Shown: positions 25,901 to 34,240, counted from the first letter of the stretch. The stretch: DNA of 64,000 nt from an uncultured Lachnospiraceae bacterium (GCA_947175035.1 CAMWLG010000004.1:21288-85287); one strand, 5' to 3'. Numbers and translations are program-made. Notes: generated from the sequence alone by a model not told the origin.

Positions 25901-27894
25901 CTGCGGCGAGTATTGTGGTGCCTGTGGATATTCAGAACTCGTTTACGGTGACTGCGGATAAAAATATCTTCCAGATATTCGTAAATGGTCAAACGCAAAA
26001 TATAGAATTGACCCCAGGGTCTTATGATAAGAACAAACTGGTAACCGAGATCAATAAATGGTTCGCCGATCATTCCGTGGAGGCCAAAGCGGATCTGTCG
26101 GGGAACAGACTTCGCCTCACCACCACTACGACGGGAACAAACGCAAAGATTACGGCTGAGTATGACAGTAGCAGCAAGAGCGCCATGGGAGCTATCTATG
26201 GCCAGGCGACGATGATTACGCCCGGTGTGAAGGCAGATTGGAACGGGGATGATATAACGCTGCGGGTTGTGGATGGGAGTGGAAATCAACTGAACAGGAC
26301 AATCTCCATTTCGTCCAGCACCAGTGGTGGATTACTGCCGCCGATCGCCACCCCCAATTATACTGATCCGACTTCCATAGAGGGATATCATTCAAAGATA
26401 TATAGTAATGTGGATGGCGTCAATCTGTCAGGAGACGTGACGATTGATAAGTGGAATAATGACTTGCTATTCACCTTTTCGGACAATGGTACTACTAAGA
26501 ATATCAATGTCGTTTTGGATGATGGGAAGTATACTTATGCTGAATTGGCGGAGGCATTAAAGAATAAGATCAACAACAGTGCGATAGAAGTGACTGTGGA
26601 CGCGAGCGGTGTCAGGCTGCAGGCGGCCAGTGTGGGGAATAGGTACCAGTTTAGCAATTTAGATGGTGATTTCTATTACAAGGTAATGTGTTCTTGCGAA
26701 GAGAAAACAGCCGAGCAACAGGAAAAATTCAAGGATGGGTCACAGCAGGTGGAGCCTTCGGCATATGTCGTGGGACGTAGAAACGTGTTGACGGAGAAAG
26801 TTTCTATAGGTGATAACGTGAATGATATACTGTCATTAGACTTTACCTATGGAGGAAAGGTTCATAAGCTCGTGATGGATCTTGATGCGGGTGAGTACCA
26901 AGGAGACAGCTTGAAAAAGCATGTCCAGGAGAAACTGAACGAGGCGCTTAAGAATGCAGGGCTGAAGGAGAATCTGATTATCGTTGGCGTTGGAGGCATT
27001 AACAGCGGTGTAACAGGCGGAAATGATGACAAGGCTTTGAACTTTAGACTCGCAGACGATGTGGCGGCTCCGGCGGAGGGACAGGTCATTATTGACGGAG
27101 TCAGCGGTAATGCCGCATTTGACATCTTTTATCAGACAGATGGTAAAATGATCCCGGCATATATTACGGGAACCAAGGATGTCAGGGATGGTGTGACTGT
27201 CAAGGCAGGCGAGAATGACTTGATCTTTGACGTGGACGGTACGAAATACCGGATCGAGATTGACGTGCCGGCAGACCCTGACACCGGAGAGGCTACGGAG
27301 AAGTTCTATACGGCACAGGAGTTTGTCAAGCAGATCAATGAAAAGCTGGAGGCGGCAGGGGCTCCCCTGGCGGCTAACGTAAACGTGACTGACGGTCGGC
27401 TGCGTGTCTCCCATAAGGAGATAGATGCGCATGAGATCCGCGAGGTGTCCGGCGGGGCAAAGGAGGCCGTGTTCTTTGAGGAGCATGGGCGGAAGGAAGA
27501 TGTGGAGCGGTACGTGAAGTTGAGTGATGCCGTGGATGATAAGATAGACTTGCCGAGAAGCGAGTTCAGCACGGCGGTTCTTGGCATCCATTCCGTCTGC
27601 ATTACAAGGCCTAAATATATAGATAAGGCGATTGACAGATTGAAATCCGCGTTGGGTAAAGTCGCTGAGCTTCGCAGTAATTTTGGAAGCACTCAGAACA
27701 GATTGGAGCATGCGCTCAACAATAACAGGAATGCCGAGGAGAATATGCAGTCATCAGAGGCTGCGATCAGAGACACCGATATGGCGAAGCAGATGGTGGC
27801 ATACGCTAATCAGAATATTCTGGAGCAGGTAGGGCAGGCAATGCTGGCTCAGGCAAACGGGAAAAACGAGATTATTTTGGCGTTGTTGAGATAG
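22972..27894 (+). CDS. Giant flagellin (1640 residues) with about eleven beta-rich repeats
   Basis: The first 135 residues are a classical flagellin N-terminus ('LSSGYRINRAADDAAGLAIS', 'QTGDGALNEADEIMHRMTEL', 'TTTFN'). The last 95 are the matching C-terminus ('AELRSNFGSTQNRLEHAL', 'AAIRDTDMAKQMV', ending ILALLR). Ordinary flagellins are about 270-550 residues, so the roughly 1400-residue insert is exceptional. It is built from units of about 90-130 residues that follow one pattern: 'NN-x-F/L ... V-x-L-x-x-G-x-Y-x-x-x-x-L-x-x-x-I-x-x-x-L ... VS-x-x-x-G-x-L-x-L'. I count about eleven. No HExxH protease motif is seen. Seven cysteines occur, which is unusual for a flagellin. ATG 22972 follows GGAGG; upstream in-frame ATGs lack a site. 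Confidence 0.93.
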   Translation: MISVQNNMEAWYANRQFQINNKNKAKMAEKLSSGYRINRAADDAAGLAISEKMRKRIRGLAQGTRNGQDGISWVQTGDGALNEADEIMHRMTELAVKSRNDTNSQDDRAAMDAEFEKLKVELDRISDTTTFNELNIFSDHEPTYYECEGGAIWESGQRHVVTAGKNEITFTYRVKEDEAPKQVTFSIPPGEYTTIEILDEFEEVLSKDNGDGTRFVMDYNEGGFINVSLENGESIDSITGNMSYLIYDMYQGGSFGALIGTTVFPSEDARLDIATGMNDEMQFTVEYFKGGRVEQPTIKIPGRDQGYTRQELLDIINQQLQTQLGDDSVRAVAFGTGVKLECQTGIVTGFKGNMFKIDGGDYTSVFYDNVHYGSVKQTAAWFEGGAVLTTDSRDMEHAKLIIDDSNDTLTLRPNGMENSVTLKLDHKEYTMSEMRDHLNTLLKQKGIGETDANGLVVSLRKSESVYLDRSVTFEGLRIDSNLKGPDSAVNIDENSSAYNTLFVTREYNYYGDKAIRINETRPDVDAQYTGGRNLASVSSTAQLTLKSDNNKFSITIEETDAASPTTVEITLAAKAYNSADEIIAEIDNQLKSNAKTKDSIEVSLDDGRIVFKEKTGKGLKSIKVSPSSSSYDTLFRGMTMSFLPTTKSGTGSITFSTDKVTSNTMTISIGGNPVTVTFPSSNPTKEEIQQAIEAQLKASTSYQNITFPKQSDTGTISDRNFSGTRRGSEVVSDWKGEEWGNSDKVEGIVGFSYSNPAVLDIEPKLKDGPMEINSSNNTLRLNLNGTAKEVVLDAGTYNQEQLKDALQNKIDEAFGKSWGGAIVSLKDNQLTLTSRLPDGYDGKKASIQCSTNDSSLLKYLATEKKPAEYSSARMLASDIKIDGSNNEFKCTYEYKDADGKTQRKDVSVTLDAGTYTASSFITHLNTKLSGTGVSASLDNGKLKLTTDRTGSDVSVSYDSRNGGSSGSVIFGELTGASAASIVVPVDIQNSFTVTADKNIFQIFVNGQTQNIELTPGSYDKNKLVTEINKWFADHSVEAKADLSGNRLRLTTTTTGTNAKITAEYDSSSKSAMGAIYGQATMITPGVKADWNGDDITLRVVDGSGNQLNRTISISSSTSGGLLPPIATPNYTDPTSIEGYHSKIYSNVDGVNLSGDVTIDKWNNDLLFTFSDNGTTKNINVVLDDGKYTYAELAEALKNKINNSAIEVTVDASGVRLQAASVGNRYQFSNLDGDFYYKVMCSCEEKTAEQQEKFKDGSQQVEPSAYVVGRRNVLTEKVSIGDNVNDILSLDFTYGGKVHKLVMDLDAGEYQGDSLKKHVQEKLNEALKNAGLKENLIIVGVGGINSGVTGGNDDKALNFRLADDVAAPAEGQVIIDGVSGNAAFDIFYQTDGKMIPAYITGTKDVRDGVTVKAGENDLIFDVDGTKYRIEIDVPADPDTGEATEKFYTAQEFVKQINEKLEAAGAPLAANVNVTDGRLRVSHKEIDAHEIREVSGGAKEAVFFEEHGRKEDVERYVKLSDAVDDKIDLPRSEFSTAVLGIHSVCITRPKYIDKAIDRLKSALGKVAELRSNFGSTQNRLEHALNNNRNAEENMQSSEAAIRDTDMAKQMVAYANQNILEQVGQAMLAQANGKNEIILALLR

Positions 27895-27941
27895 TGCATA
27901 CGGTGCAGATTAAATTTATTTTGGCAGAGGGGATGAAACAT

Positions 27942-29774
27942 ATGCAGGCATTGATTTTAGCAGCAGGTATGGGAAAGCGGCTGCAGAAATATACACAAAA
28001 TCAGACAAAGTGCATGATTCGGATTGCAGGAAAGACTTTGTTGGAACATGCTTGTGACGCTCTCAAGTCAGCTGGAATCCATAAGGTGATTCTCGTAGTG
28101 GGGTATCACGGGGAAGAATTGGTGGAGTACGCCCGGCACAATGTGGCGGATATAGAATTTGAGTTTGTTTATAATACGATATATGACACAACCAACAATA
28201 TTTATTCACTGTATCTGGCAAGGGATTACCTGCGCAGGGATGATACAGTGCTTTTGGAGTCGGATTTGATCTATGAGCCAACGGTGATACAGCAGTTGGT
28301 GCAAAATGAGCAGCCGAACCTGGCAGCAGTGGCGAAGTATGAATATTGGATGGACGGGACGGTATGTACGTTGGATGCCAGCGGGAATATTGTGGAGTTT
28401 GTGGAGAAGAAGGATTTTGATTACGCTAATGTGGAGCAATATTATAAGACAGTGAATATCTATAAGTTCAGTAAGAAATTTGCTGCAGAAAGGTATATTC
28501 CTTTTCTGGAGACTTATATTCATGTATATGGCTCTAATCAGTATTATGAGTCTGTCTTGAGAATTATTGCCCACATCAATAAATTGGATTTGGTTGCGTT
28601 TGACATAGGAGACAGCAAGTGGTATGAGATAGATGACACTAAAGATTATAATATCGCGGGCACGATGTTCCAGAGCGAGGAGCAGAAGCTTGGCAGTTAT
28701 GAATCGCAGTTTGGGGGATATTGGCGTTTTCCCAAGATGTATGATTATTGCTATCTGATCAATCCGTATTTTCCAACAGGGCATTTACAGGAGCAGTTGA
28801 AATATATGTTTGAGGCTCTCTTGACGCAGTATCCCTCGGGGATGAGGGTACAGCGGATCAATGCGGCAAGAATTTATGAGATTGATGAAAATTGTCTCTT
28901 GGTAGGGAACGGGGCAGCAGAACTGATCAATGTATTAGGGCGGGTTTACAGTGGGACGATCGGCGTTCCCGTGCCTGCATTCAATGAATACCTGCGTTGT
29001 TTTGAAAACAGTGAGAAGGTCCCCATTGTGAGTGAACGGGATAATTTGGCTTTGGATAAACAGCAGATTCTCGATGTTTTGGACAAGATAGATATGCTGG
29101 TTCTGGTGAATCCGGATAATCCAAGCGGAAGCTTTCTTTCCAAGGAGGATCTATTGGATATTATCACGGAGTGCCAGCGAAGGGAAAAGATGTGTGTGGT
29201 GGACGAGTCCTTTGTGGATTTCGCGGATCCGGATGTGCGCTACACATTGCTGAACCAGCGGATATTGGATCAGTATAACAATTTGATTGTGATCAAGAGC
29301 ATCAGTAAATCTTATGGAATCCCAGGGGTGAGGCTTGGTGTCTTGGCCACAAGTAATATAGAGTTATTGGAGAAGATACGTTCTAACTTGGCGATATGGA
29401 ATATCAATTCTTTTGCAGAGTATTTTTTGGAAGTTTTTCCTTTGCATGCGCAGGACTATGTCAGGGCTTGTGACCGTCTGGCAGAAGAGAGAGTGCGTTT
29501 CGTGGAGTGTTTGGGGAAATTCAAATTCTTAAAGGTGTATCCTTCCCAAGCCAATTATTTGATGTGTAAGGTGGAGAAAATCTCATCAAGACGATTGGCA
29601 AATCTATTGCTGGATAGGTACAATATTCTGATCAAGGATTTGTCAACCAAGAGAGGCTTTGATGGAAGGCAGTATATTCGCATTGCGATAAAGAATAAGG
29701 AAGAAAATGATTTCCTGCTGAAAGCTCTGGCGGAAATAGAAAAAGAGTGTGGAGATATGAAAAATGAAATATGA
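27942..29774 (+). CDS. Fused nucleotidyltransferase and PLP-dependent aminotransferase/decarboxylase-fold enzyme
   Basis: Residues 1-240 are a LicC-type nucleotidyltransferase ('ALILAAGMGKRLQKYTQNQTK' start, 'VLLESDLIYEP' metal site, 'WYEIDDTKDYNIA' end). Residues 255-610 are a fold-type I PLP enzyme close to the histidinol-phosphate aminotransferase/CobD group: 'LVLVNPDNPSG', 'CVVDESFVDFAD', and the lysine site 'IKSISKSYGIPGVRLG'. Such pairs make CDP-amino-alcohols or CDP-amino-phosphonates. Treponema PntC pairs a cytidylyltransferase with an aminotransferase, and CobD-like phosphoserine decarboxylases give phosphoethanolamine. The product here is unknown; CDP-ethanolamine or a relative is my guess. 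GAGGGG is 9 bases before ATG 27942. It is directly downstream of flagellin and overlaps glf. Confidence 0.75.
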   Translation: MQALILAAGMGKRLQKYTQNQTKCMIRIAGKTLLEHACDALKSAGIHKVILVVGYHGEELVEYARHNVADIEFEFVYNTIYDTTNNIYSLYLARDYLRRDDTVLLESDLIYEPTVIQQLVQNEQPNLAAVAKYEYWMDGTVCTLDASGNIVEFVEKKDFDYANVEQYYKTVNIYKFSKKFAAERYIPFLETYIHVYGSNQYYESVLRIIAHINKLDLVAFDIGDSKWYEIDDTKDYNIAGTMFQSEEQKLGSYESQFGGYWRFPKMYDYCYLINPYFPTGHLQEQLKYMFEALLTQYPSGMRVQRINAARIYEIDENCLLVGNGAAELINVLGRVYSGTIGVPVPAFNEYLRCFENSEKVPIVSERDNLALDKQQILDVLDKIDMLVLVNPDNPSGSFLSKEDLLDIITECQRREKMCVVDESFVDFADPDVRYTLLNQRILDQYNNLIVIKSISKSYGIPGVRLGVLATSNIELLEKIRSNLAIWNINSFAEYFLEVFPLHAQDYVRACDRLAEERVRFVECLGKFKFLKVYPSQANYLMCKVEKISSRRLANLLLDRYNILIKDLSTKRGFDGRQYIRIAIKNKEENDFLLKALAEIEKECGDMKNEI

Positions 29775-30939
29775 TTATTTAATAGTAGGCACGGGGTTGT
29801 TTGGCTCCGTGTTTGCCCATGAGATGAAGAAGGCAGGGAAACGGTGTCTTTGTATTGACAAGCGTGAAAATATCGGCGGCAATATCTATACGAGGGAGCA
29901 GAACGGTATCCAGGTGCACAAGTACGGTGCCCATATTTTCCATACTTCTAATAAGGAAGTTTGGGAATATGTGAATCAGTTTGCCGAGTTCAACAATTAT
30001 ATTAATTCGCCGATTGCGGTTTATGGGGATGAGACCTATAATCTGCCCTTTAATATGAACACATTCAGCCGGATGTGGAATATACGCACACCCAGGGAGG
30101 CACAGGAGATCATCGAGAGGCAGCGGGCCGAATGCCAGGTGGAGGAGCCGGGGAACTTGGAGGAGCAGGCGTTGAAGCTGGTTGGGCGTGACGTGTATGA
30201 GAAACTGGTGAAGGGGTATACGGAGAAGCAGTGGGGCAGAGACTGCAAAGAGCTTCCGGCGTTTATCATCAAGCGTCTGCCAGTGAGATTTACCTATGAC
30301 AATAATTATTTTACAGATCGCTATCAGGGGATTCCTGTGGGGGGATACACTGCGATGATAGAGAAGCTCTTGGAAGGAACGCCGGTAAAGCTGGGAATCT
30401 CTTATGAGGAGTTTGTGAGACAGACGGGAGCCAAGGTGCCGGGGCGCGGCGCCATGAATTGTTCCGGCGAGTTGGAGAGCACGGACAGGGCGGATTCTTT
30501 TGAGAAGGTGCTCTACACGGGAATGATAGATGCCTATTTCCATTATGAGTTGGGGGCGTTGGAATGGCGTTCCCTGCGCTTCGAGGAGGAGACACTGCCC
30601 GATTGTGATAACTATCAGGGAAATGCGGTGGTGAATTACACGGAGCGGGAGGTGCCATATACGCGGATTATTGAACATAAGCATTTTGAATTTGGCACCG
30701 GCAAGGGCACTGTGATCACCAGGGAGTATCCGGCAGATTGGAAACAGGGGGATGAACCCTATTATCCGATCAATGACGAGAAGAATAACCGGCTGCTTAC
30801 GGAGTATCAGGAACTGGCGGCGAAAGAGCGGGGAGTTCTCTTCGGCGGCAGGCTGGGTCAATATAAGTATTATGATATGGATAAGGTGATTGAGGCGGCG
30901 CTTCAGATGGTGAAGGAAGAATTAAATATCAATGCATAA
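29764..30939 (+). CDS. glf: UDP-galactopyranose mutase
   Basis: The 391-residue flavoprotein starts with a dinucleotide-binding 'DYLIVGTGLFGSVFAHEM' and 'CIDKRENIGGNIYT'. The family motifs follow: 'GAHIFHTSNKEVWEYVNQF', 'YTEKQWGRDCKELP', 'YYPINDEKNNRLL' and 'FGGRLGQYKYYDMD'. It converts UDP-galactopyranose to UDP-galactofuranose, so the glycan probably contains galactofuranose. The ATG lies 11 bases inside the end of the previous gene, showing tight coupling with the fused CDP-forming enzyme and, through it, flagellin. A bidirectional terminator follows. Confidence 0.93.
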   Translation: MKYDYLIVGTGLFGSVFAHEMKKAGKRCLCIDKRENIGGNIYTREQNGIQVHKYGAHIFHTSNKEVWEYVNQFAEFNNYINSPIAVYGDETYNLPFNMNTFSRMWNIRTPREAQEIIERQRAECQVEEPGNLEEQALKLVGRDVYEKLVKGYTEKQWGRDCKELPAFIIKRLPVRFTYDNNYFTDRYQGIPVGGYTAMIEKLLEGTPVKLGISYEEFVRQTGAKVPGRGAMNCSGELESTDRADSFEKVLYTGMIDAYFHYELGALEWRSLRFEEETLPDCDNYQGNAVVNYTEREVPYTRIIEHKHFEFGTGKGTVITREYPADWKQGDEPYYPINDEKNNRLLTEYQELAAKERGVLFGGRLGQYKYYDMDKVIEAALQMVKEELNINA

Positions 30940-30943
30940 AAAA

Positions 30944-30984
30944 TCCCTGCGGTTAGGTATTTGTTCAATATCTAACCGCAGGGA
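30944..30984. terminator. Bidirectional intrinsic terminator between glf and the FliD-like gene
   Basis: TCCCTGCGGTTAG pairs perfectly with CTAACCGCAGGGA, and the stem is extended by the loop-proximal bases. It has A-rich flanks to the left and an AAAATTT flank to the right, so it can stop transcription from both convergent genes. Confidence 0.85.
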
Positions 30985-31012
30985 AAATTTGTAATGTAAC
31001 TATTCAGAACCA

Positions 31013-32311
31013 TTAACAATAGCTGTTAAACATCATGCCGCTGTACGAACTGGAATTATAAGGACTCACAAAATTGCGTTGTCCGGGTCTCTTGTATGCC
31101 ACCATGGTTTTTTCCACATAATCCATGGGGTTTAAGGAAACCTGACGGCTCTTGCGCAGCAGTGAGTTGGAGAAATCCTTCAGATAAGAGAAGGTCTCCG
31201 GAATATCCTCCGACTGCATTGCGGCTTGTGTGATCAGGTTCTTGTCGAACTCAAGGGTACCATCCTCCGCCAGATTGACTCCCATGGATTCCATAGGGTT
31301 GCGGTACAGGGAAGCGATGCCCTTCATCTCTTTCACCAAGTTGCTGCTCTTGGACTGGGACTCGAGATAGGAGGAGGCAGCCTTCATAAATTCATTGTAA
31401 CCGCTGATCAAATGGGTGACATTGTCGGTTAGGGAGTCGATATCCGCCTTCAGACCAATCTGAACGCTTTCCCCATCACTATTGACGCCGTTCAACTGTA
31501 CCTCAAACGCTTTGCCTACCGTGAACCGGTTGGAGGCAGAGGTGCGGGCGTCTCCGTTGATGGTAAAATGTGCATTGGCGGCTTCTCTCGTAGTATAATC
31601 CAATCCAAAGTAATCAACAATACCGCTTGTTTTGCTGGTGTGATTATCAGAGACTTTAAATACATAGGATTTACCATTGGAAAGTCCCGTGGTCTCGGAG
31701 GTCATCCGCAGTGATGTCTTGCCTTCCGAATCCATCAAATCAGCCTTTATGCCAATGTTCGCGTTGTTGATCAGGCGCACTAATCTTGACTGCACCTCTT
31801 TGTTGGTATCGTCCTCATTCACAGTGAACTGGAATTCATAGTTCATATCGTTGATGGCCACGTCAAAGGAATAGGTGTCGGGGGGGAGGGCAAATTGCTC
31901 ATCCTCCATAAACAGTCCCATATTCTCCTGACGGGAAGCCAGGGATTGTACCTCGATATTGAATTCCATTGTGGTGTTTTCAGGAGCATTATGCCCGACA
32001 TAGGTAACAGTGGCAACATCCTCGTTGGAGGAATAGGCGCTCCTTTTATCCCACAGACCATCTGAATCCGTGCCGCCCAACTGCGCAATGGTATTGTGAA
32101 GCTCACGGGCATTTTCCTTAATGTTCACCGCATAGTTTTGAGTAGCTTTGCTGGTGACCGGAAGATACCAAGGAGCATCTTTATTCATTTTGACAATGGA
32201 ATTGTACAAACCGCGCAGCTCTGACTTCTTGTGAGTGTCATAGCGTGTCATGCGCTTCGGCGTATAAGTGGTCAGATAATTGTTGTAGACGGCATTTAAA
32301 GCAAAACTCAT
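31013..32311 (-). CDS. FliD-like flagellar filament-cap (hook-associated protein 2) homologue
   Basis: The 432-residue protein has a FliD_N-like stretch ending in 'FNIEVQSLASRQE' near residue 135. A middle beta unit ('YEFQFTVNEDDTNKEVQSRLVRLIN ... GKTSLRMTSETTG') follows the same pattern as the flagellin repeats. A FliD_C-like segment comes next ('FTVGKAFEVQLNG', 'LTDNVTHLISGYNEFM'). Typical FliD proteins are 450-700 residues and end in a long helix, but here the C-terminus is a low-complexity 'SPYNSSSYSGMMFNSY'. It may be a specialised cap or accessory filament protein for the giant flagellin. AAGGAGG lies 7 bases before ATG 32311. Confidence 0.65.
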   Translation of the reverse strand: MSFALNAVYNNYLTTYTPKRMTRYDTHKKSELRGLYNSIVKMNKDAPWYLPVTSKATQNYAVNIKENARELHNTIAQLGGTDSDGLWDKRSAYSSNEDVATVTYVGHNAPENTTMEFNIEVQSLASRQENMGLFMEDEQFALPPDTYSFDVAINDMNYEFQFTVNEDDTNKEVQSRLVRLINNANIGIKADLMDSEGKTSLRMTSETTGLSNGKSYVFKVSDNHTSKTSGIVDYFGLDYTTREAANAHFTINGDARTSASNRFTVGKAFEVQLNGVNSDGESVQIGLKADIDSLTDNVTHLISGYNEFMKAASSYLESQSKSSNLVKEMKGIASLYRNPMESMGVNLAEDGTLEFDKNLITQAAMQSEDIPETFSYLKDFSNSLLRKSRQVSLNPMDYVEKTMVAYKRPGQRNFVSPYNSSSYSGMMFNSYC

Positions 32312-32407
32312 AGCCACGCCTCCTTTCTTCCTTGAATTAGCGTGTAGCGTGTTTTATCTGTTGGGGTAAAAAGTTTGTGAAAATCCATTTTCTGAAACTC
32401 CCCCACT

Positions 32408-32432
32408 CTTATCGTTGTATAGACCTAGTTTA
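32408..32432 (-). promoter_or_regulatory. Weak sigma-D-like candidate for the FliD-like gene
   Basis: Minus-strand TAAA (32432-32429) and CGATAAG (32414-32408) are only 14 bases apart, about three short of the other flagellar-type promoters here. The elements are right but the spacing is not, so this is a candidate only. Confidence 0.3.
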
Positions 32433-32506
32433 CCACATGTTATAGGAAGAAACAAGGATTTTTTTAAAAATTTTCAAAAATTTGGCGGAAAAAGATGTGA
32501 AAATAG

Positions 32507-32535
32507 TTGACGGGACATTTGTCATGTGATATAGT
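32507..32535 (+). promoter_or_regulatory. Sigma-A promoter for rpmG-secE-nusG
   Basis: TTGACG (32507-32512) and TATAGT (32530-32535) are separated by exactly 17 bases, about 60 bases before the rpmG start. Confidence 0.75.
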
Positions 32536-32595
32536 ATTCAAGCGAGATGAGATTTAGGTCTTTTTTTTATGCTTAAAAAACATGGAGGTAGACAA

Positions 32596-32745
32596 ATGCG
32601 TACAAAGATTACATTGGCATGTACTGAGTGCAAGCAGCGCAACTACAATACAACCAAGGATAAGAAAACCCATCCTGACAGAATGGAGACCAAGAAATAT
32701 TGTAGATTCTGCAAGACGCATACGATGCACAAAGAGACAAAATAA
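32596..32745 (+). CDS. rpmG: Ribosomal protein L33
   Basis: The 49-residue protein begins [17 protein letters not shown] and has two CxxC pairs ('CTEC' and 'CRFC'), the zinc-binding form of large-subunit protein L33. GGAGG sits 9 bases before ATG 32596. Its position ahead of secE and nusG is the usual Firmicute order. Confidence 0.95.
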   Translation: MRTKITLACTECKQRNYNTTKDKKTHPDRMETKKYCRFCKTHTMHKETK

Positions 32746-32806
32746 CGTCTCTTCGGAAACAAAGTAATGTTTCTCAGAAACAAAATAAAACAAGTGGAGG
32801 CTAAAA

Positions 32807-33010
32807 ATGGGAGATTCCGCAGAAAAGCAGACGGGCCCTGGATTTTTCCAAGGGGTGAAGTCTGAGTTCAAGAAGATTATATGGCCTGACAGACAGTCAA
32901 CCTTAAAGCAATCTGTGGCAGTGGTTGTGATTTCACTTATCATGGGGATTCTGATTGCAATACTGGATTCCGTGTTCCAGTATGGTGCGAATTTCCTGAC
33001 ATCTTTATAG
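32807..33010 (+). CDS. secE: Preprotein translocase subunit SecE
   Basis: The 67-residue protein has a polar front with 'GFFQGVKSEFKKIIWPDRQ', the conserved SecE amphipathic segment. One membrane helix follows ('SVAVVVISLIMGILIAILD'). It clamps SecY in the inner membrane. GGAGG precedes ATG 32807 and nusG follows after 16 bases. Confidence 0.95.
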   Translation: MGDSAEKQTGPGFFQGVKSEFKKIIWPDRQSTLKQSVAVVVISLIMGILIAILDSVFQYGANFLTSL

Positions 33011-33026
33011 GAGCGAGGGTGAGTGT

Positions 33027-33545
33027 ATGGCAGAGGCAATGTGGTATGTAGTTCATACCTATTCCGGATACGAAAATAAGGTCAAAGCCAATATTGAGAA
33101 GACCATTGAGAACAATCCCCATCTTGCGGAGCAGATTCTGGAGGTCAGAGTGCCTATGCAGGATGTGGTGGAGATGAAGAATGGCGCCAAGAGAACTGTT
33201 CCCAAGAAGATGTTCCCTGGGTATGTGCTTCTGAATATGGAGATGAATGACGATACTTGGTATGTTGTGCGCAACACCCGCGGCGTCACGGGGTTTGTGG
33301 GGCCGGGAAGCAAGCCGGTTCCTTTGACAGAGGCGGAGATGAAGCCTCTGGGCATTAAGACGGAGAATGTCACAATTGATTTTGTGGAGGGAGACAGCAT
33401 TGCAGTGGTTGCCGGTGTCTGGAAGGACACGGTTGGTATTGTGCAGAAGTTGGATTTTGGCAAACAGACCGCAACCATCAATGTGGAGCTGTTCGGACGA
33501 GAGACTCCCGTGGAGATCAGCTTTGCGGAGGTGCGCAAGCTTTGA
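33027..33545 (+). CDS. nusG: Transcription termination/antitermination factor NusG
   Basis: The 172-residue protein has the NGN domain ('WYVVHTYSGYENKVKANIE', 'FPGYVLLNMEMND', 'RGVTGFVG') and a C-terminal KOW domain ('SIAVVAGVWKDTVGIVQKLD'). It binds RNA polymerase and couples transcription to translation or termination. Its length is normal, and it lies in the standard place before rplK. Confidence 0.96.
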   Translation: MAEAMWYVVHTYSGYENKVKANIEKTIENNPHLAEQILEVRVPMQDVVEMKNGAKRTVPKKMFPGYVLLNMEMNDDTWYVVRNTRGVTGFVGPGSKPVPLTEAEMKPLGIKTENVTIDFVEGDSIAVVAGVWKDTVGIVQKLDFGKQTATINVELFGRETPVEISFAEVRKL

Positions 33546-33735
33546 TTAACATAAGGGCAGTTCGCGAAGCGTACTGACCGTTGTTTGGTATTTCCCGGTT
33601 GACGGGTCAAGTTCTGGCAATCGGTAAATATATTGTAACAAGAGGAATGTGTTTGGCAAAATGATTTGCAGACATTCCGCGTGGGAGCGGGAAGTGATTC
33701 CTGCGCCAAACTACCACATTATAGGAGGTGCCACA
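33546..33735 (+). promoter_or_regulatory. Structured leader before rplK-rplA
   Basis: The 190-base gap contains pairing segments: GTTTGGC (33651-33657) with GCCAAAC (33704-33710), enclosing GGAATGT with ACATTCC. It lies ahead of the L11-L1 transcript, where autoregulation by ribosomal protein L1 is known in bacteria. I cannot identify the L1 site with certainty, nor a clear promoter. Confidence 0.35.
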
Positions 33736-34161
33736 ATGGCAAAGAAAGTAGAAGGATATATTAAGTTACAGATTCCTGCCGGCAAAGCTACACCGGCTCC
33801 CCCTGTTGGTCCTGCATTGGGTCAGCATGGTGTGAACATTGTTGAATTTACGAAGCAGTTCAACGCAAAGACAGCAGACAAGGGTGATGTGATCATTCCT
33901 GTTGTCATCACTGTATATGCAGACAGAAGCTTTAGTTTCGTTACTAAGACTCCTCCTGCAGCAGTATTGTTGAAGAAGGCCTGCAACATCAAGTCTGGTT
34001 CAGGTGTTCCCAACAAGACCAAAGTTGCTACCATTTCCAAGGCGAAGGTTCAGGAGATTGCCGAGATGAAGATGCCGGATTTGAACGCGGCAAGCCTTGA
34101 GGCTGCTATGAGCATGATCGCCGGAACAGCGAGAAGTATGGGTATTGTTGTAGAGGACTAA
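33736..34161 (+). CDS. rplK: Ribosomal protein L11
   Basis: The 141-residue protein has '[20 protein letters not shown]', '[15 protein letters not shown]' and the rRNA-binding C-terminus '[15 protein letters not shown]'. It forms the GTPase-associated region of the 50S subunit. AGGAGG lies before ATG 33736; the longer frame upstream is not coding. Confidence 0.97.
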   Translation: MAKKVEGYIKLQIPAGKATPAPPVGPALGQHGVNIVEFTKQFNAKTADKGDVIIPVVITVYADRSFSFVTKTPPAAVLLKKACNIKSGSGVPNKTKVATISKAKVQEIAEMKMPDLNAASLEAAMSMIAGTARSMGIVVED

Positions 34162-34240
34162 TGTTGCATAAAAATTGGGAGGCAATTCTTTTGAGATAGC
34201 AATCTTAAAATTTGCCGTCGGAACCTAGGAGGTAAAGTAA

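Noticed and set aside
22972..27894. Possible flagellinolysin (protease-bearing flagellin).
   Set aside because: No HExxH zinc-protease motif is present in the insert.
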